DNA from: Escarpia spicata
Lineage: Eukaryota; Annelida; Polychaeta; Sabellida; Siboglinidae
Direction: 5' to 3'
Assembly: GCA_963995525.1 (NCBI GenBank)
Contig: OZ023214.1
Location: 59,391,980-59,455,979 of the forward strand
DNA length: 64,000 nucleotides
Positions 9,961 to 22,700 of the stretch are shown piece after piece. Each line of letters opens with the position of its first letter. Positions within the stretch are counted from its first letter, which is position 1. The notes under the pieces were generated by a model. It was not told the origin of the DNA. It did no database searches and saw only the letters and a program-made list of their open reading frames with translations. Made by a program: the position numbers and the translations under genes.

Positions 9961-11882
9961 CTTCAATCTTGGTGTGATTGTTGTCACTCTCTCACTTGGT
10001 GTGATTGTTGTCACTCTCTCATTCGGTGTGATTGTTATCACTCTCTCACTTGGTATGATTGTTGTCACTCTCTCACTCGGTGTGATTGGTGTCACTCTCT
10101 CACTCGGTGTGATTGTTGTCACTCTCTCACTCGGTGTGACTGTTGTCACTCTCTCACTCGGTGTGATTGTTGTCACTCACTCACTTGGTGTGATTGTTGT
10201 CACTCTCTCACTCGGTGTGATTGTTGTCACTCTCTCACTCGGTGTGATTGTTGTCACTCACTCGGTGTGATTGTTGTCACTCTCTCACTCGGTGTGATTG
10301 TTGTCACTCTCTCACTTGGTGTGATTGTTGTCACTCTCTCACTCGGTGTGATTGTTATCACTCTCTCACTCGGTGTGATTGTTGTCACTCTCTCACTCGG
10401 TGTGATTGTTGTCACTCTCTCACTCGGTGTGATTGTTGTCACTCTCTCACTCGGTGTGATTGTTGTCACACTCTCACTCGGTGTGATTGTTGTCACTCTC
10501 TCACTCGGTGTGATTGTTGTCACTCTCTCACTCGGTGTGATTGTTGTCACTCTCTCATTCGGTGTGATTGTTGTCACTCTCTCACTCGGTGTGATTGTTG
10601 TCACTCTCTCACTCGGTGTGATTGTTGTCACTCTCTCACTCGGTGTGATTGTTGTCACTCTCTCACTCGGTGTGATTGTTGTCACTCTCTCACTCGGTGT
10701 GATTGTTGTCACTCTCTCACTCGGTGTGATTGTTGTCATCTCTCACTCGGTGTGATTGTTGTCACTCTCTCACTCGGTGTGATTGTTGTCACTCTCTCAC
10801 TCGGTGTGATTGTTGTCACTCTCTCACTCGGTGTGATTGTTGTCACTCTCTCACTCGGTGTGATTGTTATCACTCTCTCACTCGGTGTGATTGTTGTCAC
10901 TCTCTCACTCGGTGTGATTGTTGTCACTCTCTCACTCGGTGTGATTGTTGTCACTCTCTCACTCGGTGTGATTGTTGTCACTCACTCACTCGGTGTGATT
11001 GTTGTCACTCTCTCACTCGGTGTGATTGTTGTCACTCTCTCACTCGGTGTGATTGTTATCACTCTCTCACTCGGTGTGATTGTTGTCACTCTCTCACTCG
11101 GTGTGATTGTTATCACTCTCTCACTCGGTGTGATTGTTGTCACTCTCTCACTCGGTGTGATTGTTGTCACACTCTCACTCGGTGTGATTGTTGTCACTCT
11201 CTCACTCGGTGTGATTGTTGTCACACTCTCACTCGGTGTGATTGTTGTCACTCTCTCACTCGGTGTGATTGTTGTCACTCTCTCACTCGGTGTGATTGTT
11301 GTCACTCTCTCACTCGGTGTGATTGTTCTCACTCTCTAACTTGGTGTGATTGTTGTCACTCTCTCACTCGGTGTGATTGTTATCACTCTCTCACGTGGTG
11401 TGATTGTTGTCACTCTCTCACTCGGTGTGATTGTTGTCACTCTCTCACTCGGTGTGATTGTTGTCACTCTCTCACTCGGTGTGATTGTTGTCACTCACTC
11501 ACTCGGTGTGATTGTTGTCACTCTCTCACTCGGTGTGATTGTTGTCACTCTCTCACTCGGTGTGATTGTTGTCACTCTCTCACTCGGTGTGATTGTTGTC
11601 ACTCTCTCACTCGGTGTGATTGTTATCACTCTCTCACTCGGTGTGATTGTTGTCACTCTCTCACTCGGTGTGATTGTTGTCACTCTCTCACTCGGTGTGA
11701 TTGTTGTCACTCTCTCACTCGGTGTGATTGTTATCATTCTCTCACTCGGTGTGATTGTTGTCACTCTCTCACTCGGTGTGATTGTTATCACTCTCTCACT
11801 CGGTGTGATTGTTATCACTCTCTCACTCGGTGTGATTGTTGTCACTCTCTCACTCGGTGTGATTGTTGTCACTCTCTCACTG
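9961..11882. repeat. 27-bp minisatellite, ~71 copies
   Basis: The unit is TCACTCGGTGTGATTGTTGT plus CACTCTC. Point variants recur in several places (GTTATCAC, CACACTCTC, CACTCACTC), and one copy has a short deletion near 10257. The length is a multiple of 3 and the unit has no stop in several frames, so long artefactual ORFs run on both strands (SLGVIVVTL plus, SERVTTITP minus). Confidence 0.97.
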
Positions 11883-11982
11883 TCTCTCTCATTCAAACAA
11901 AGGCTTCAGACTCTGCGAGCTGCAACCGTCACTTTCAATTTGTTTGTGTCCTTGTGTGTGTCTCCAGCGTCACGGTGTCACA

Positions 11983-12468
11983 ACATTGCATTGTCACAGT
12001 GTCACAGCATCACAGTATCACAGCATCGCAATGTCATAGCGTCACAGTGTCACAGCATCACAGTATTACAGCATCACAGTTTCACAGCATCAAAGCAACA
12101 TAGTATCACAGCATTGCAATGTTATAGCGTCACAGTGTCACGCTATCATAGCATCACAGTATCACAGTATCACAGCATTGCAGTGTCATAGCATCACGTA
12201 TATCACAGCATCACAGTGTCACAGTATCATAGCGTCACAGTGTCACAGTGTCACAGTATCATTGCATAACAGTTTCACAGTGTCACAGCATCACAGTATC
12301 ACAGCATTGCAGTGTTATAGCGTCACAGTGTCACAGCATCACAGTGTCACCCTATCACAGTGTCATAGTATCACAGTATTATAGCATCATAATGTCACAG
12401 CATCACAGTGTCACAGCACCACAGTGTCAAAGCGTCACAGTGTCAGTGTCACAGCAGCACTGCACAGT
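11983..12468. repeat. 8-bp repeat array, degenerate
   Basis: Degenerate tandem repeat of the octamer (A/G)TCACAG(C/T), with blocks such as ATCACAGTATCACAGC. It joins the 27-bp array on the left through about 100 bp of other sequence and runs directly into the 87-bp array on the right. Confidence 0.9.
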
Positions 12469-15400
12469 ATCAAACAGTTGCCTTAGGTGTCATTGTGTGT
12501 ATGTTTGTACTAGATGTACCCTTGTATTCCAGCACACTTCAGCCATCTTTCCATTATCAAACAGTTGTCTTATGTGTCATTGTGTGTATGTTTGTAGTAG
12601 ATGTACCCTTGTATTCCAGCACACTTCAGCCATCTTTCCATTATCAAACAGTTGCCTTAGGTGTCATTGTGTGTATGTTTGTAGTAGATGTACCCTTGTA
12701 TTCCAGCACACTTCAGCCATCTTTCCATTATCAAACAGTTGTCTTAGGTGTCATTGTGTGTATGTTTGTACTAGATGTACCCTTGTATTCCAGCACACTT
12801 CAGCCATCTTTCCATTATCAAACTTTTGTCTTAGGTTTCATTGTGTGTATGTTTGTAGTAGATGTACACTTGTATTCCAGCACACTTCAGCCATCTTTCC
12901 ATTATCAAACAGTTGTCTTAGGTGTCATTGTGTGTATGTTTGTACTAGATGTACCCTTGTATTCCAGCACACTTCAGCCATCTTTCCATTATCAAACAGT
13001 TGTCTTAGGTTTCATTGTGTGTATGTTTGTAGTAGATGTACCCTTGTATTCCAGGACACTTCAGCCATCTTTCCATTATCAAACAGTTGCCTTAGGTGTC
13101 ATTGTGTGTATGTTTGTAGTAGACGTACCCTTGTATTCCAGCACACTTCAGCCATCTTTCCATTATCAAACAGTTGCCTTAGGTGTCATTGTGTGTATGT
13201 TTGTAGTAAATGTACCCTTGTATTCCAGCACACTTCAGCCTTCTTTCCATTATCAAACAGTTGCCTTAGGTGTCATTGTGTGTATGTTTGTAGTAGACGT
13301 ACCCTTGTATTCCAGCACACTTCAGCCATCTTTCCATTAACAAACTGTTGCCTTAGGTGTCATTGTGTGTATGTTTGTAGTAGATGTACCCTTGTATTCC
13401 AGCACACTTCAGCCATCTTTCCATTATCAAACAGTTGCCTTGGGTGTCATTGTGTGTATGTTTGTAGTAGATGTACACTTGTATTCCAGCACACTTCAGC
13501 CATCTTTCCGTTATCAAACAGTTGCCTTAGGTGTCATTGTGTGTATGTTTGTAGTAGATGTACCCTTGTATTCCAGCACACTTCAGCCATCTTTCCGTTA
13601 TCAAACAGTTGCCTTAGGTGTAATCGTGTGTATGTTTGTAGTAGACGTACCCTTGTATTCCAGCACACCTCAGCCATCTTTCCGTTATCAAACAGTTGCC
13701 TTAGGTGTCATTGTGTGTATGTTTGTAGTAGACGTACCCTTGTATTCCAGCACACCTCAGCCATCTTTTTATTATCAAACAGTTGCCTTAGGTGTCATTG
13801 TGTGTATGTTTGTAGTAGACGTACCCTTGTATTCCAACACACTTCAGCCATCTTTCCATTATCAAACAGTTGCCTTAGGTGTCATTGTGTGTATGTTTAT
13901 AGTAGACGTACCCTTGTATTCCAGTACACTTCAGCCATCTTTCCATTATCAAACAGTTGCCTTAGGTGTCATCGTGTGTATGTTTGTAGTAGACGTACCC
14001 TTGTATTCCAACACACCAGCCATCTTTCCATTATCAAACAGTTGCCTTAGGTATCATTGTGTGTATGTTTGTAGTAGATGTACCCTTGTATTCCAACACA
14101 CTTCAGCCATCTTTCCATTATCAAACAGTTGCCTTAGGTGTCATCGTGTGTATGTTTGTAGTAGATGTACCCTTGTATTCCAGCACACCTCAGCCATCTT
14201 TCAATTACAAAAAAGTTGCCTTATATGTCATTGTGTGTATGTTTGTAGTAGAATTACCCTTGTATTCCAGCACACTTCAGCCATCTTTCCATTATCAAAC
14301 AGTTGCCTTAGGTGTCATTGTGTGTATGTTTGTAGTAGATGTACCTTTGTATTCCAGCACACCTCAGCCATCTTTACATTATCAAACAGTTGCCTTAGGT
14401 GTCATCGTGTGTATGTTTGTAGTAGATGTACCCTTGTATTCCAGCACACTTCAGCCATCTTTCCATTATCAAACAGTTGCCTTAGGTGTCATCGTGTGTA
14501 TGTTTGTAGTAGATGTACCCTTGTATTCCAGCACACTTCAGCCATCTTTCCATTATCAAACAGTTGCCTTAGTTGTCATCGTGTGTATGTTTGTAATAGA
14601 TGTACCCTTGTATTCCAGCACACTTCAGCCATCTTTCCATTATCAAACAGTTGCCTTAGGTGTCATCGTGTGTATGTTTGTAGTAGATGTACCCTTGTAT
14701 TCCAGCACACTTCAGCCATCTTTCCATTATCAAACAGTTGCCTTAGGTGTCATTGTGTGTATGTTTGTAGTAGACGTACCCTTGTATTCCAGCACACCTC
14801 AGCCATCTTTTTATTATCAAACAGTTGCCTTAGGTGTCATTGTGTGTATGTTTGTAGTAGACGTACCCTTGTATTCCAACACACTTCAGCCATCTTTCCA
14901 TTATCAAACAGTTGCCTTAGGTGTCATTGTGTGTATGTTTATAGTAGACGTACCCTTGTATTCCAGTACACTTCAGCCATCTTTCCATTATCAAACAGTT
15001 GCCTTAGGTGTCATCGTGTGTATGTTTGTAGTAGACGTATCCTTGTATTCCAACACACTTCAGCCATCTTTCCATTATCAAACAGTTGCCTTAGGTATCA
15101 TTGTGTGTATGTTTGTAGTAGATGTACCCTTGTATTCCAGCACACTTCAGCCATCTTTCCATTATCAAACAGTTGCCTTAGGTGTCATCGTGTGTATGTT
15201 TGTAGTAGATGTACCCTTGTATTCCAGCACACCTCAGCCATCTTTCAATTACAAAAAAGTTGCCTTATATGTCATTGTGTGTATGTTTGTAGTAGAATTA
15301 CCCTTGTATTCCAGCACACTTCAGCCATCTTTCCATTATCAAACAGTTGCCTTAGGTGTCATTGTGTGTATGTTTGTAGTAGATGTACCTTTGTATTCCA

Positions 15401-17688
15401 GCACACCTCAGCCATCTTTACATTATCAAACAGTTGCCTTAGGTGTCATCGTGTGTATGTTTGTAGTAGATGTACCCTTGTATTCCAGCACACTTCAGCC
15501 ATCTTTCCATTATCAAACAGTTGCCTTAGGTGTCATCGTGTGTATGTTTGTAGTAGATGTACCCTTGTATTCCAGCACACTTCAGCCATCTTTCCATTAT
15601 CAAACAGTTGCCTTAGTTGTCATCGTGTGTATGTTTGTAATAGATGTACCCTTGTATTCCAGCACACTTCAGCCATCTTTCCATTATCAAACAGTTGCCT
15701 TAGGTGTCATCGTGTGTATGTTTGTAGTAGATGTACCCTTGTATTCCAGCACACTTCAGCCATCTTTCCATTATCAAACAGTTGCCTTAGGTGTCATTGT
15801 GTGTATGTTTGTAGTAGATGTACCCTTGTATTCCAGCACACCTCAGCCATCTTTCCATTACAAAAAAGTTGCCTTAGATGTCATTGTGTGTATGTTTGTA
15901 GTAGATGTACCCTTGTATTCCAGCACACTTCAGCCATCTTTCCATTATCAAACAGTTGCCTTAGGTGTCACTGTGTGTATGTTTGTAGTAGACGTACCCT
16001 TGTATTCCAGCACACTTCAGCCATCTTTCCATTATCAAACAGTTGCCTTAGGTGTCATCGTGTGTATGTTTGTAGTAGCTGTACCCTTGTATTCCAGCAC
16101 ACTTCAGCCATCTTTCCATTATCAAACAGTTGCCTTAGGTGTCATCGTGTGTATGTTTGTAGTAGATGTACCCTTGTATTCCAGCACACTTCAGCCATCT
16201 TTCCATTATCAAACAGTTGCCTTAGGTGTCATTGTGTGTATGTTTGTAGTAGATGTACCCTTGTATTCCAGCACACTTCAGCCATCTTTCCATTATCAAA
16301 CAGTTGCCTTAGGTGTCATCGTGTGTATGTTTGTAGTAGATGTACCCTTGTATTCCAGCACACCTCAGCCATCTTTCCATTATCAAACAGTTGCCTTAGG
16401 TGTCATTGTGTGTATGTTTGTAGTAGATGTACCCTTGTATTCCAGCACACCTCAGCCATCTTTCCATTATCAAACAGTTGCCTTAGGGGTCATTGTGTGT
16501 AAGTTTGTAGTAAATGTACCCTTGTATTCCAGCACACTTCAGCCATCTTTCCATTATCAAACAGTTGCCTTAGGTGTCATTGTGTGTATGTTTGTAGTAG
16601 ATGTACCTTTGTATTCCAGCACACCTCAGCCATCTTTACATTATCAAACAGTTGCCTTAGGTGTCATCGTGTGTATGTTTGTAGTAGATGTACCCTTGTA
16701 TTCCAGCACACTTCAGCCATCTTTCCATTATCAAACAGTTGCCTTAGGTGTCATCGTGTGTATGTTTGTAGTAGATGTACCCTTGTATTCCAGCACACTT
16801 CAGCCATCTTTCCATTATCAAACAGTTGCCTTAGTTGTCATCGTGTGTATGTTTGTAATAGATGTACCCTTGTATTCCAGCACACTTCAGCCATCTTTCC
16901 ATTATCAAACAGTTGCCTTAGGTGTCATCGTGTGTATGTTTGTAGTAGATGTACCCTTGTATTCCAGCACACTTCAGCCATCTTTCCATTATCAAACAGT
17001 TGCCTTAGGTGTCATTGTGTGTATGTTTGTAGTAGATGTACCCTTGTATTCCAGCACACCTCAGCCATCTTTCCATTACAAAAAAGTTGCCTTAGATGTC
17101 ATTGTGTGTATGTTTGTAGTAGATGTACCCTTGTATTCCAGCACACTTCAGCCATCTTTCCATTATCAAACAGTTGCCTTAGGTGTCACTGTGTGTATGT
17201 TTGTAGTAGACGTACCCTTGTATTCCAGCACACTTCAGCCATCTTTCCATTATCAAACAGTTGCCTTAGGTGTCATCGTGTGTATGTTTGTAGTAGCTGT
17301 ACCCTTGTATTCCAGCACACTTCAGCCATCTTTCCATTATCAAACAGTTGCCTTAGGTGTCATCGTGTGTATGTTTGTAGTAGATGTACCCTTGTATTCC
17401 AGCACACTTCAGCCATCTTTCCATTATCAAACAGTTGCCTTAGGTGTCATTGTGTGTATGTTTGTAGTAGATGTACCCTTGTATTCCAGCACACCTCAGC
17501 CATCTTTCCATTATCAAACAGTTGCCTTAGGGGTCATTGTGTGTAAGTTTGTAGTAAATGTACCCTTGTATTCCAGCACACTTCAGCCATCTTTCCATTA
17601 TCAAACAGTTGCCTTAGGTGTCATTGTGTGTATGTTTGTAGTAGATGTACCCTTATATTCCAGCACACCTCAGCCATCTTTCCATTAG
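12469..17688. repeat. 87-bp satellite-like array, 60 copies, with higher-order units
   Basis: The unit is 87 bp (begins ATCAAACAGTTGCCTTAGGT and ends CATCTTTCCATT). The span of 5,220 bp equals 60 units. Sequence-tagged variant units recur at fixed distances: 1,044 bp (12 units) between 14201 and 15245, and 1,218 bp (14 units) between 15861 and 17079. Since 87 is 29 codons with few stops, ORFs of more than 1,000 codons arise (repeat VALGVIVCMFVVDVPLYSS). A 2-base deletion near 14018 changes the frame. It lies in the SDF4-like intron and is not a gene. Confidence 0.97.
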
Positions 17689-18641
17689 CTTGTCTCTGAC
17701 TTTAATCGAACCATCCCAAAAGTTCTAAGTAATTAGATTGCCCTCCCATTGCCATCCCATTGCCATCCCGTTGCCCTCCCATTGCCATGCTTTCTGTAAA
17801 AGTATTTGAACAGAAGCCATAGAGTGCAGAATTCTGAAGCTTGGATTAAAGCTGTACATTCTCACTGTAGATTAGAGTTGATGCAACATTTGCATGATGT
17901 ATTCCCACAAACACTTGTAGAGTTCTCTACAAATGGTATCATATGTTGCTGAACTTCAGATTTCTGACAATTATTACAGTAATATTTGTAACCTGTTAAG
18001 TTTGCCATTATGTCGTATCTGACTCTGTGTGTGCGCGTGTGTGTGTGAGTTCTTTCATGAACTCAGTTGAGCTTGTGAAGAATAAACCTGGTGAATTAAA
18101 ATATTAAATATATTGTAATATAACATTACTTTGCCATCCTCATGAATGTTGCAAAACCAGTAACATTTCAGTTCTTTATGAAAATGTGTAATCACTTATT
18201 TCTGTTATTGAAGCATATTCACTTTGCATTCTTTCATTGCTCGTAAAGCATTTCACCATTTAAGTCACATTTACATAGATAGTTAAATTGCATAATCAGC
18301 TTCACTTAAAGTTGATGTGTTATTAGAGATAGGTAGGAGAAAAGCAATTTTCATGTGTTTGACCATTCATAGTGTCGTCTTTGGTAATAACTTTACCATG
18401 GTATCCTATTTTTGCACAGTTATTAATTGTAAAGTACTCTTTATGATTGATTATAGCCGAGACATTTATTTGGTAATTGGAGCAACTGCTTTCTGCATTT
18501 CGTTAGTGCAATTCGACACAACTTTATTGCCTTGTGTATCTGTTCATTTGCGCGTGGTACAACTATGCTTGTCTGAATCAACTGAATTTAAATAATGAGG
18601 AAAGTGTAATGATTTGTTTATGTTGAGATGTAACTTTGTAG
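17689..18641. other. Intron sequence, nothing recognised
   Basis: Unique AT-rich end of the 14.5-kb intron. It contains a small CCCATTGCCAT-type repeat at 17738-17787 and a short GT run near 18030. I find no coding or RNA feature. Confidence 0.5.
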
Positions 18642-18814
18642 ACAAGAACAAAGATGGGATCGTGACAGAGGAAGAGTTCATTGCGCTGCCACCAGTTGAG
18701 AACGAGGTGGAGGTCAAGTCGACTGCGAAGCAGTGGCAGGAGGACCGACGGAAAGAGTTCCGCAACACCATCGACCTGAACCATGATGGCAAAACGTCTG
18801 ATATGGAGTTACAG
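18642..18814 (+). CDS. SDF4/Cab45-like exon 5 in window (EF-hands 4 and 5)
   Basis: The acceptor is TTTGTAG at 18635-18641 and the donor GTGGGC begins at 18815. The first codon is completed by the G of the exon 14.5 kb upstream. It encodes EF loop 4 (DKNKDGIVTEEE), the FIALPPVENEVEV linker (Cab45 has FISLPVG at this place), the helix KQWQEDRRKEFRNTI and EF loop 5 (DLNHDGKTSDME). Both loops have Asp at 1, acidic or Asn at 3 and 5, and Glu at 12, so both should bind calcium. The exon ends in phase 0 after ELQ. The intron begins with a G-rich repeat that contains further donor-like sites. Confidence 0.92.
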
Positions 18815-18912
18815 GTGGGCGGGGTGGCGAGGGCTGGTGGGCAGGACCAGGTGGGCAAGGTCAGGTGGGCGGGGCCAGGTGGGTGGGGTCACATTGTCGG
18901 GGCCAAGTGGGT
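18815..18912 (+). repeat. G-rich repeat copying the exon donor
   Basis: Directly after the exon the sequence repeats CAGGTGGG-type motifs. Donor-like CAG/GTGGG sites occur at 18815 (the inferred true site), 18851, 18865 and 18879, the last three with a 14-bp period. The site at 18851 is +36 bases and keeps the reading frame without a stop (12 codons, VGGVARAGGQDQ). The G runs could also form a quadruplex in RNA. Confidence 0.75.
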
Positions 18913-19789
18913 GGGGCGAGTCTACACAAACACAACACATCATCTGCTCAGAGAGGTATATTGGGGATAATCAATTGGTGCACTGCAGGACCACCAACTT
19001 TATTAGTGCAACCCTACATAGTGTGAACTAATGTAAACATCCTGACAAATATCTAGCTACCTGTAAACAGAAGATTTCGAAGGTACACCAACAGATATTG
19101 GACTTTGTCAACTCTGGAAATTTTCTGGATGTGTGCGGTTTATACTATTTATTAATGTTTAAATATATATTAAGGAATAAAGACAATCTATTGCCTTGAT
19201 AGAAAACAGAGGAGAACACATCTGTCTATCGATATTTTGGGGGGAACATTCAGGGGGATACGTTTGGAGGCAGTGTCTGGGAAGAAATGTCTGCCTACCT
19301 TCACAAGTGGCAAAATTGAGTACTATCCAAATAGTTTCTGGCTACTCTGACGTATTGTTGATTGAAATGTGAATAAAAATGTCAAAGTTTGAATAAATCC
19401 ATTCATTCAACAGAAAGGGTGTATTTATCAAGAAATCAATGTCAGTTTTAACCTACATATCAAACAAATTAATTATCTGCTGTAAGTTGTTTCCAAACTG
19501 TGGAACATTTACAAGATCACTTTGATACACGCAATAACTGCCAATTTGGATATTGTCTGCAATCACTCAATGTGACAGAAGCACTATAATGATTGCTGCC
19601 GTCTCATCAATACGAGCATTTAATTTGGCAAAGAGCTGTTTACTTGGGCACCATTGTTGGACTACTTCTGTGGTGACACGGCAGTACGCAACAAACCGAT
19701 GTGCTTTCAATTTATGTAATTGCCACATTCCATAAACATGTTGCATGCACTGTTTATTGCATGGCATTTCACAAGTACATGACACACAT
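18913..19789. other. Intron sequence, nothing recognised
   Basis: Unique AT-rich intron sequence between the G-rich repeat and the large GTGT array. No feature supported. Confidence 0.5.
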
Positions 19790-22700
19790 TTACTGTGTGT
19801 CATGCGTGTACTGTGTCATGTACTGTGTGTCGTGTGTATGGTGTGTCATGCATATACTGCATGTCATGTGTGTACTGTGTGTCATGCGTGTACTGTGTAT
19901 CATACATGTACTGTATGTCCTGTGTGCACGGTGTGTCATGCGTGTCATGTGTGAACTGTGTATCATGCATGTACTGTGTCATGTAAGTACTGTATGGTGT
20001 GTCATGCGTGTACTGTGTGTCATGCATGTACTGTGTGTCATGCATGTACTGTGTGTCATGCATATGCTGTGTGCCATGCATTTTGTACTGTGTGTCATGC
20101 ATGTTGTGCAGTGTGTTATAAGTCATGCGTGTAGTGTGTGTCATGCATGTACTGTGTGTCATGCGTGTACTGTGTGTCGTGTGTAGTGCGTGTCATGCAT
20201 GTACTGTGTGTCATGCATGTACTGTGTGTCGTGTGTAGTGTGTGTCATGCGTATACTGTGTGTCGTGTGTGTACTGTGTGTCGTGTGTAGTGCGTGTCAT
20301 GCATGTACTGTGTGTCGTGTGTAGTGTGTGTCATGCGTATACTGTGTGTCGTGTGTAGCGTGTCATGCGTGTACTGTGTGTCGTGTGTAGTGCGTGTCAT
20401 GCATGTACTGTGTGTCGTGTGTAGTGTGTGTCATGCGTATACTGTGTGTCGTGTGTGTACTGTGTGTAGCGTGTCATGCGTGTACTGTGTGTCGTGTGTA
20501 GTGTGTGTCATGCGTATACTGTGTGTACTGTGTGTCGTGTGTAGTGTGTGTCATGCGTATACAGTGTGTACTGTGTGTAGTGTGTCGTGTGTAGTGTGTG
20601 TCATGCATGTACTGTGTGTCGTGTGTAGTGTGTGTCATGCGTGTACTGTGTGTCGTGTGTAGTGTGTGTCATGCGTGTACTGTGTGTCGTGTGTAGTGTG
20701 TGTCATGCGTGTACTGTGTGTCGTGTGTGTCATGCATGTACTGTGTGTCGTGTGTAGTGTGTGTCATGCGTGTACTGTGTGTCGTGTGTAGTGTGTGTCA
20801 TGCGTGTACTGTGTGTCGTGTGTAGTGTCTGTCATGCATGTACTGTGTGTCATGCGTGTACTGTGTGTCGTGTGTAGTGCGTGTCATGCATGTACTGTGT
20901 GTCATGCATGTACTGTGTGTCATGCGTGTACTGTGTATCATACATGTACTGTATGTCCTGTGTGCACGGTGTGTCATGCGTGTCATGTGTGAACTGTGTA
21001 TCATGCATGTACTGTGTCATGTAAGTACTGTATGGTGTGTCATGCGTGTACTGCGTATCATGCACGTACTGTGTGTCATGCATGTACTGTGTGTCATGCA
21101 TATGCTGTGTGCCATGCATTTTGTACTGTGTGTCATGCATGTTGTGCAGTGTGTTATAAGTCATGCGTGTAGTGTGTGTCATGCATGTACTGTGTGTCAT
21201 GCGTGTACTGTGTGTCGTGTGTAGTGCGTGTCATGCATGTACTGTGTGTCATGCATGTACTGTGTGTCGTGTGTAGTGTGTGTCATGCGTATACTGTGTG
21301 TCGTGTGTGTACTGTGTGTCGTGTGTAGTGCGTGTCATGCATGTACTGTGTGTCGTGTGTAGTGTGTGTCATGCGTATACTGTGTGTCGTGTGTGTCGTG
21401 TGTAGCGTGTCATGCGTGTACTGTGTGTAGTGCGTGTCATGCATGTACTGTGTGTCATGCATGTACTGTGTGTCGTGTGTAGTGTGTGTCATGCGTATAC
21501 TGTGTGTCGTGTGTGTACTGTGTGTCGTGTGTAGTGTGTGTCATGCATGTACTGTGTGTCGTGTGTAGTGTGTGTCATGCGTATACTGTGTGTCGTGTGT
21601 GTACTGTGTGTCGTGTGTAGCGTGTCATGCGTGTACTGTGTGTCGTGTGTAGTGTGTGTCATGCGTATACTGTGTGTACTGTGTGTCGTGTGTAGTGTGT
21701 GTCATGCGTGTACTGTGTGTCGTGTGTAGTGTGTGTCATGCGTATACAGTGTGTACTGTGTGTCGTGTGTAGTGTGTAGTGTGTAGTGTGTCGTGTGTAG
21801 TGTGTGTCATGCGTGTACTGTGTGTCGTGTGTAGTGTGTGTCATGCGTGTACTGTGTGTCGTGTGTAGTGTGTGTCATGCATGTACTGTGTGTCGTGTGT
21901 AGTGTGTGTCATGCGTGTACTGTGTGTTGTGTGTAGTGTGTGTCATGCGTGTACTGTGTGTCGTGTGTAGTGTGTGTCATGCATGTACTGTGTGTCATGC
22001 ATGTACTGTGTGTCATGCGTGTACTGTGTATCATACATGTACTGTATGTCATGTGTGCACGGTGTGTCATGCGTGTCATGTGTGAACTGTGTATCATGCA
22101 TGTACTGTGTCATGTAAGTACTGTATGGTGTGTCATGCGTGTACTGCGTATCATGCATGTACTGTGTGTCATGCATGTACTGTGTGTCATGCATATGCTG
22201 TGTGCCATGCATTTTGTGCAGTGTGTTATAAGTCATGCGTGTAGTGTGTGTCATGCGTATACTGTGTGTCGTGTGTGTACTGTGTGTCGTGTGTAGTGTG
22301 TGTCATGCATGTACTGTGTGTCGTGTGTAGTGTGTGTCATGCGTATACTGTGTGTCGTGTGTGTACTGTGTGTCGTGTGTAGTGCGTGTCATGCATGTAC
22401 TGTGTGTCGTGTGTAGTGTGTGTCATGCGTATACTGTGTGTCGTGTGTGTACTGTGTGTCGTGTGTAGCGTGTCATGCGTGTACTGTGTGTCGTGTGTAG
22501 TGCGTGTCATGCATGTACTGTGTGTCATGCATGTACTGTGTGTCGTGTGTAGTGTGTGTCATGCGTATACTGTGTGTCGTGTGTGTACTGTGTGTCGTGT
22601 GTAGTGTGTGTCATGCATGTACTGTGTGTCGTGTGTAGTGTGTGTCATGCGTATACTGTGTGTCGTGTGTAGCGTGTCATGCGTGTACTGTGTGTCGTGT

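Noticed and set aside
12469..17688. Open frames of 300 to 1,200 codons rich in VALGVIVCMF or NSCLRCHCVYVC repeats
   Set aside because: They are produced by the 87-bp array (29 codons). All three plus frames are largely open, unit variants ignore codon position, and the array lies in an intron of a well-supported gene.
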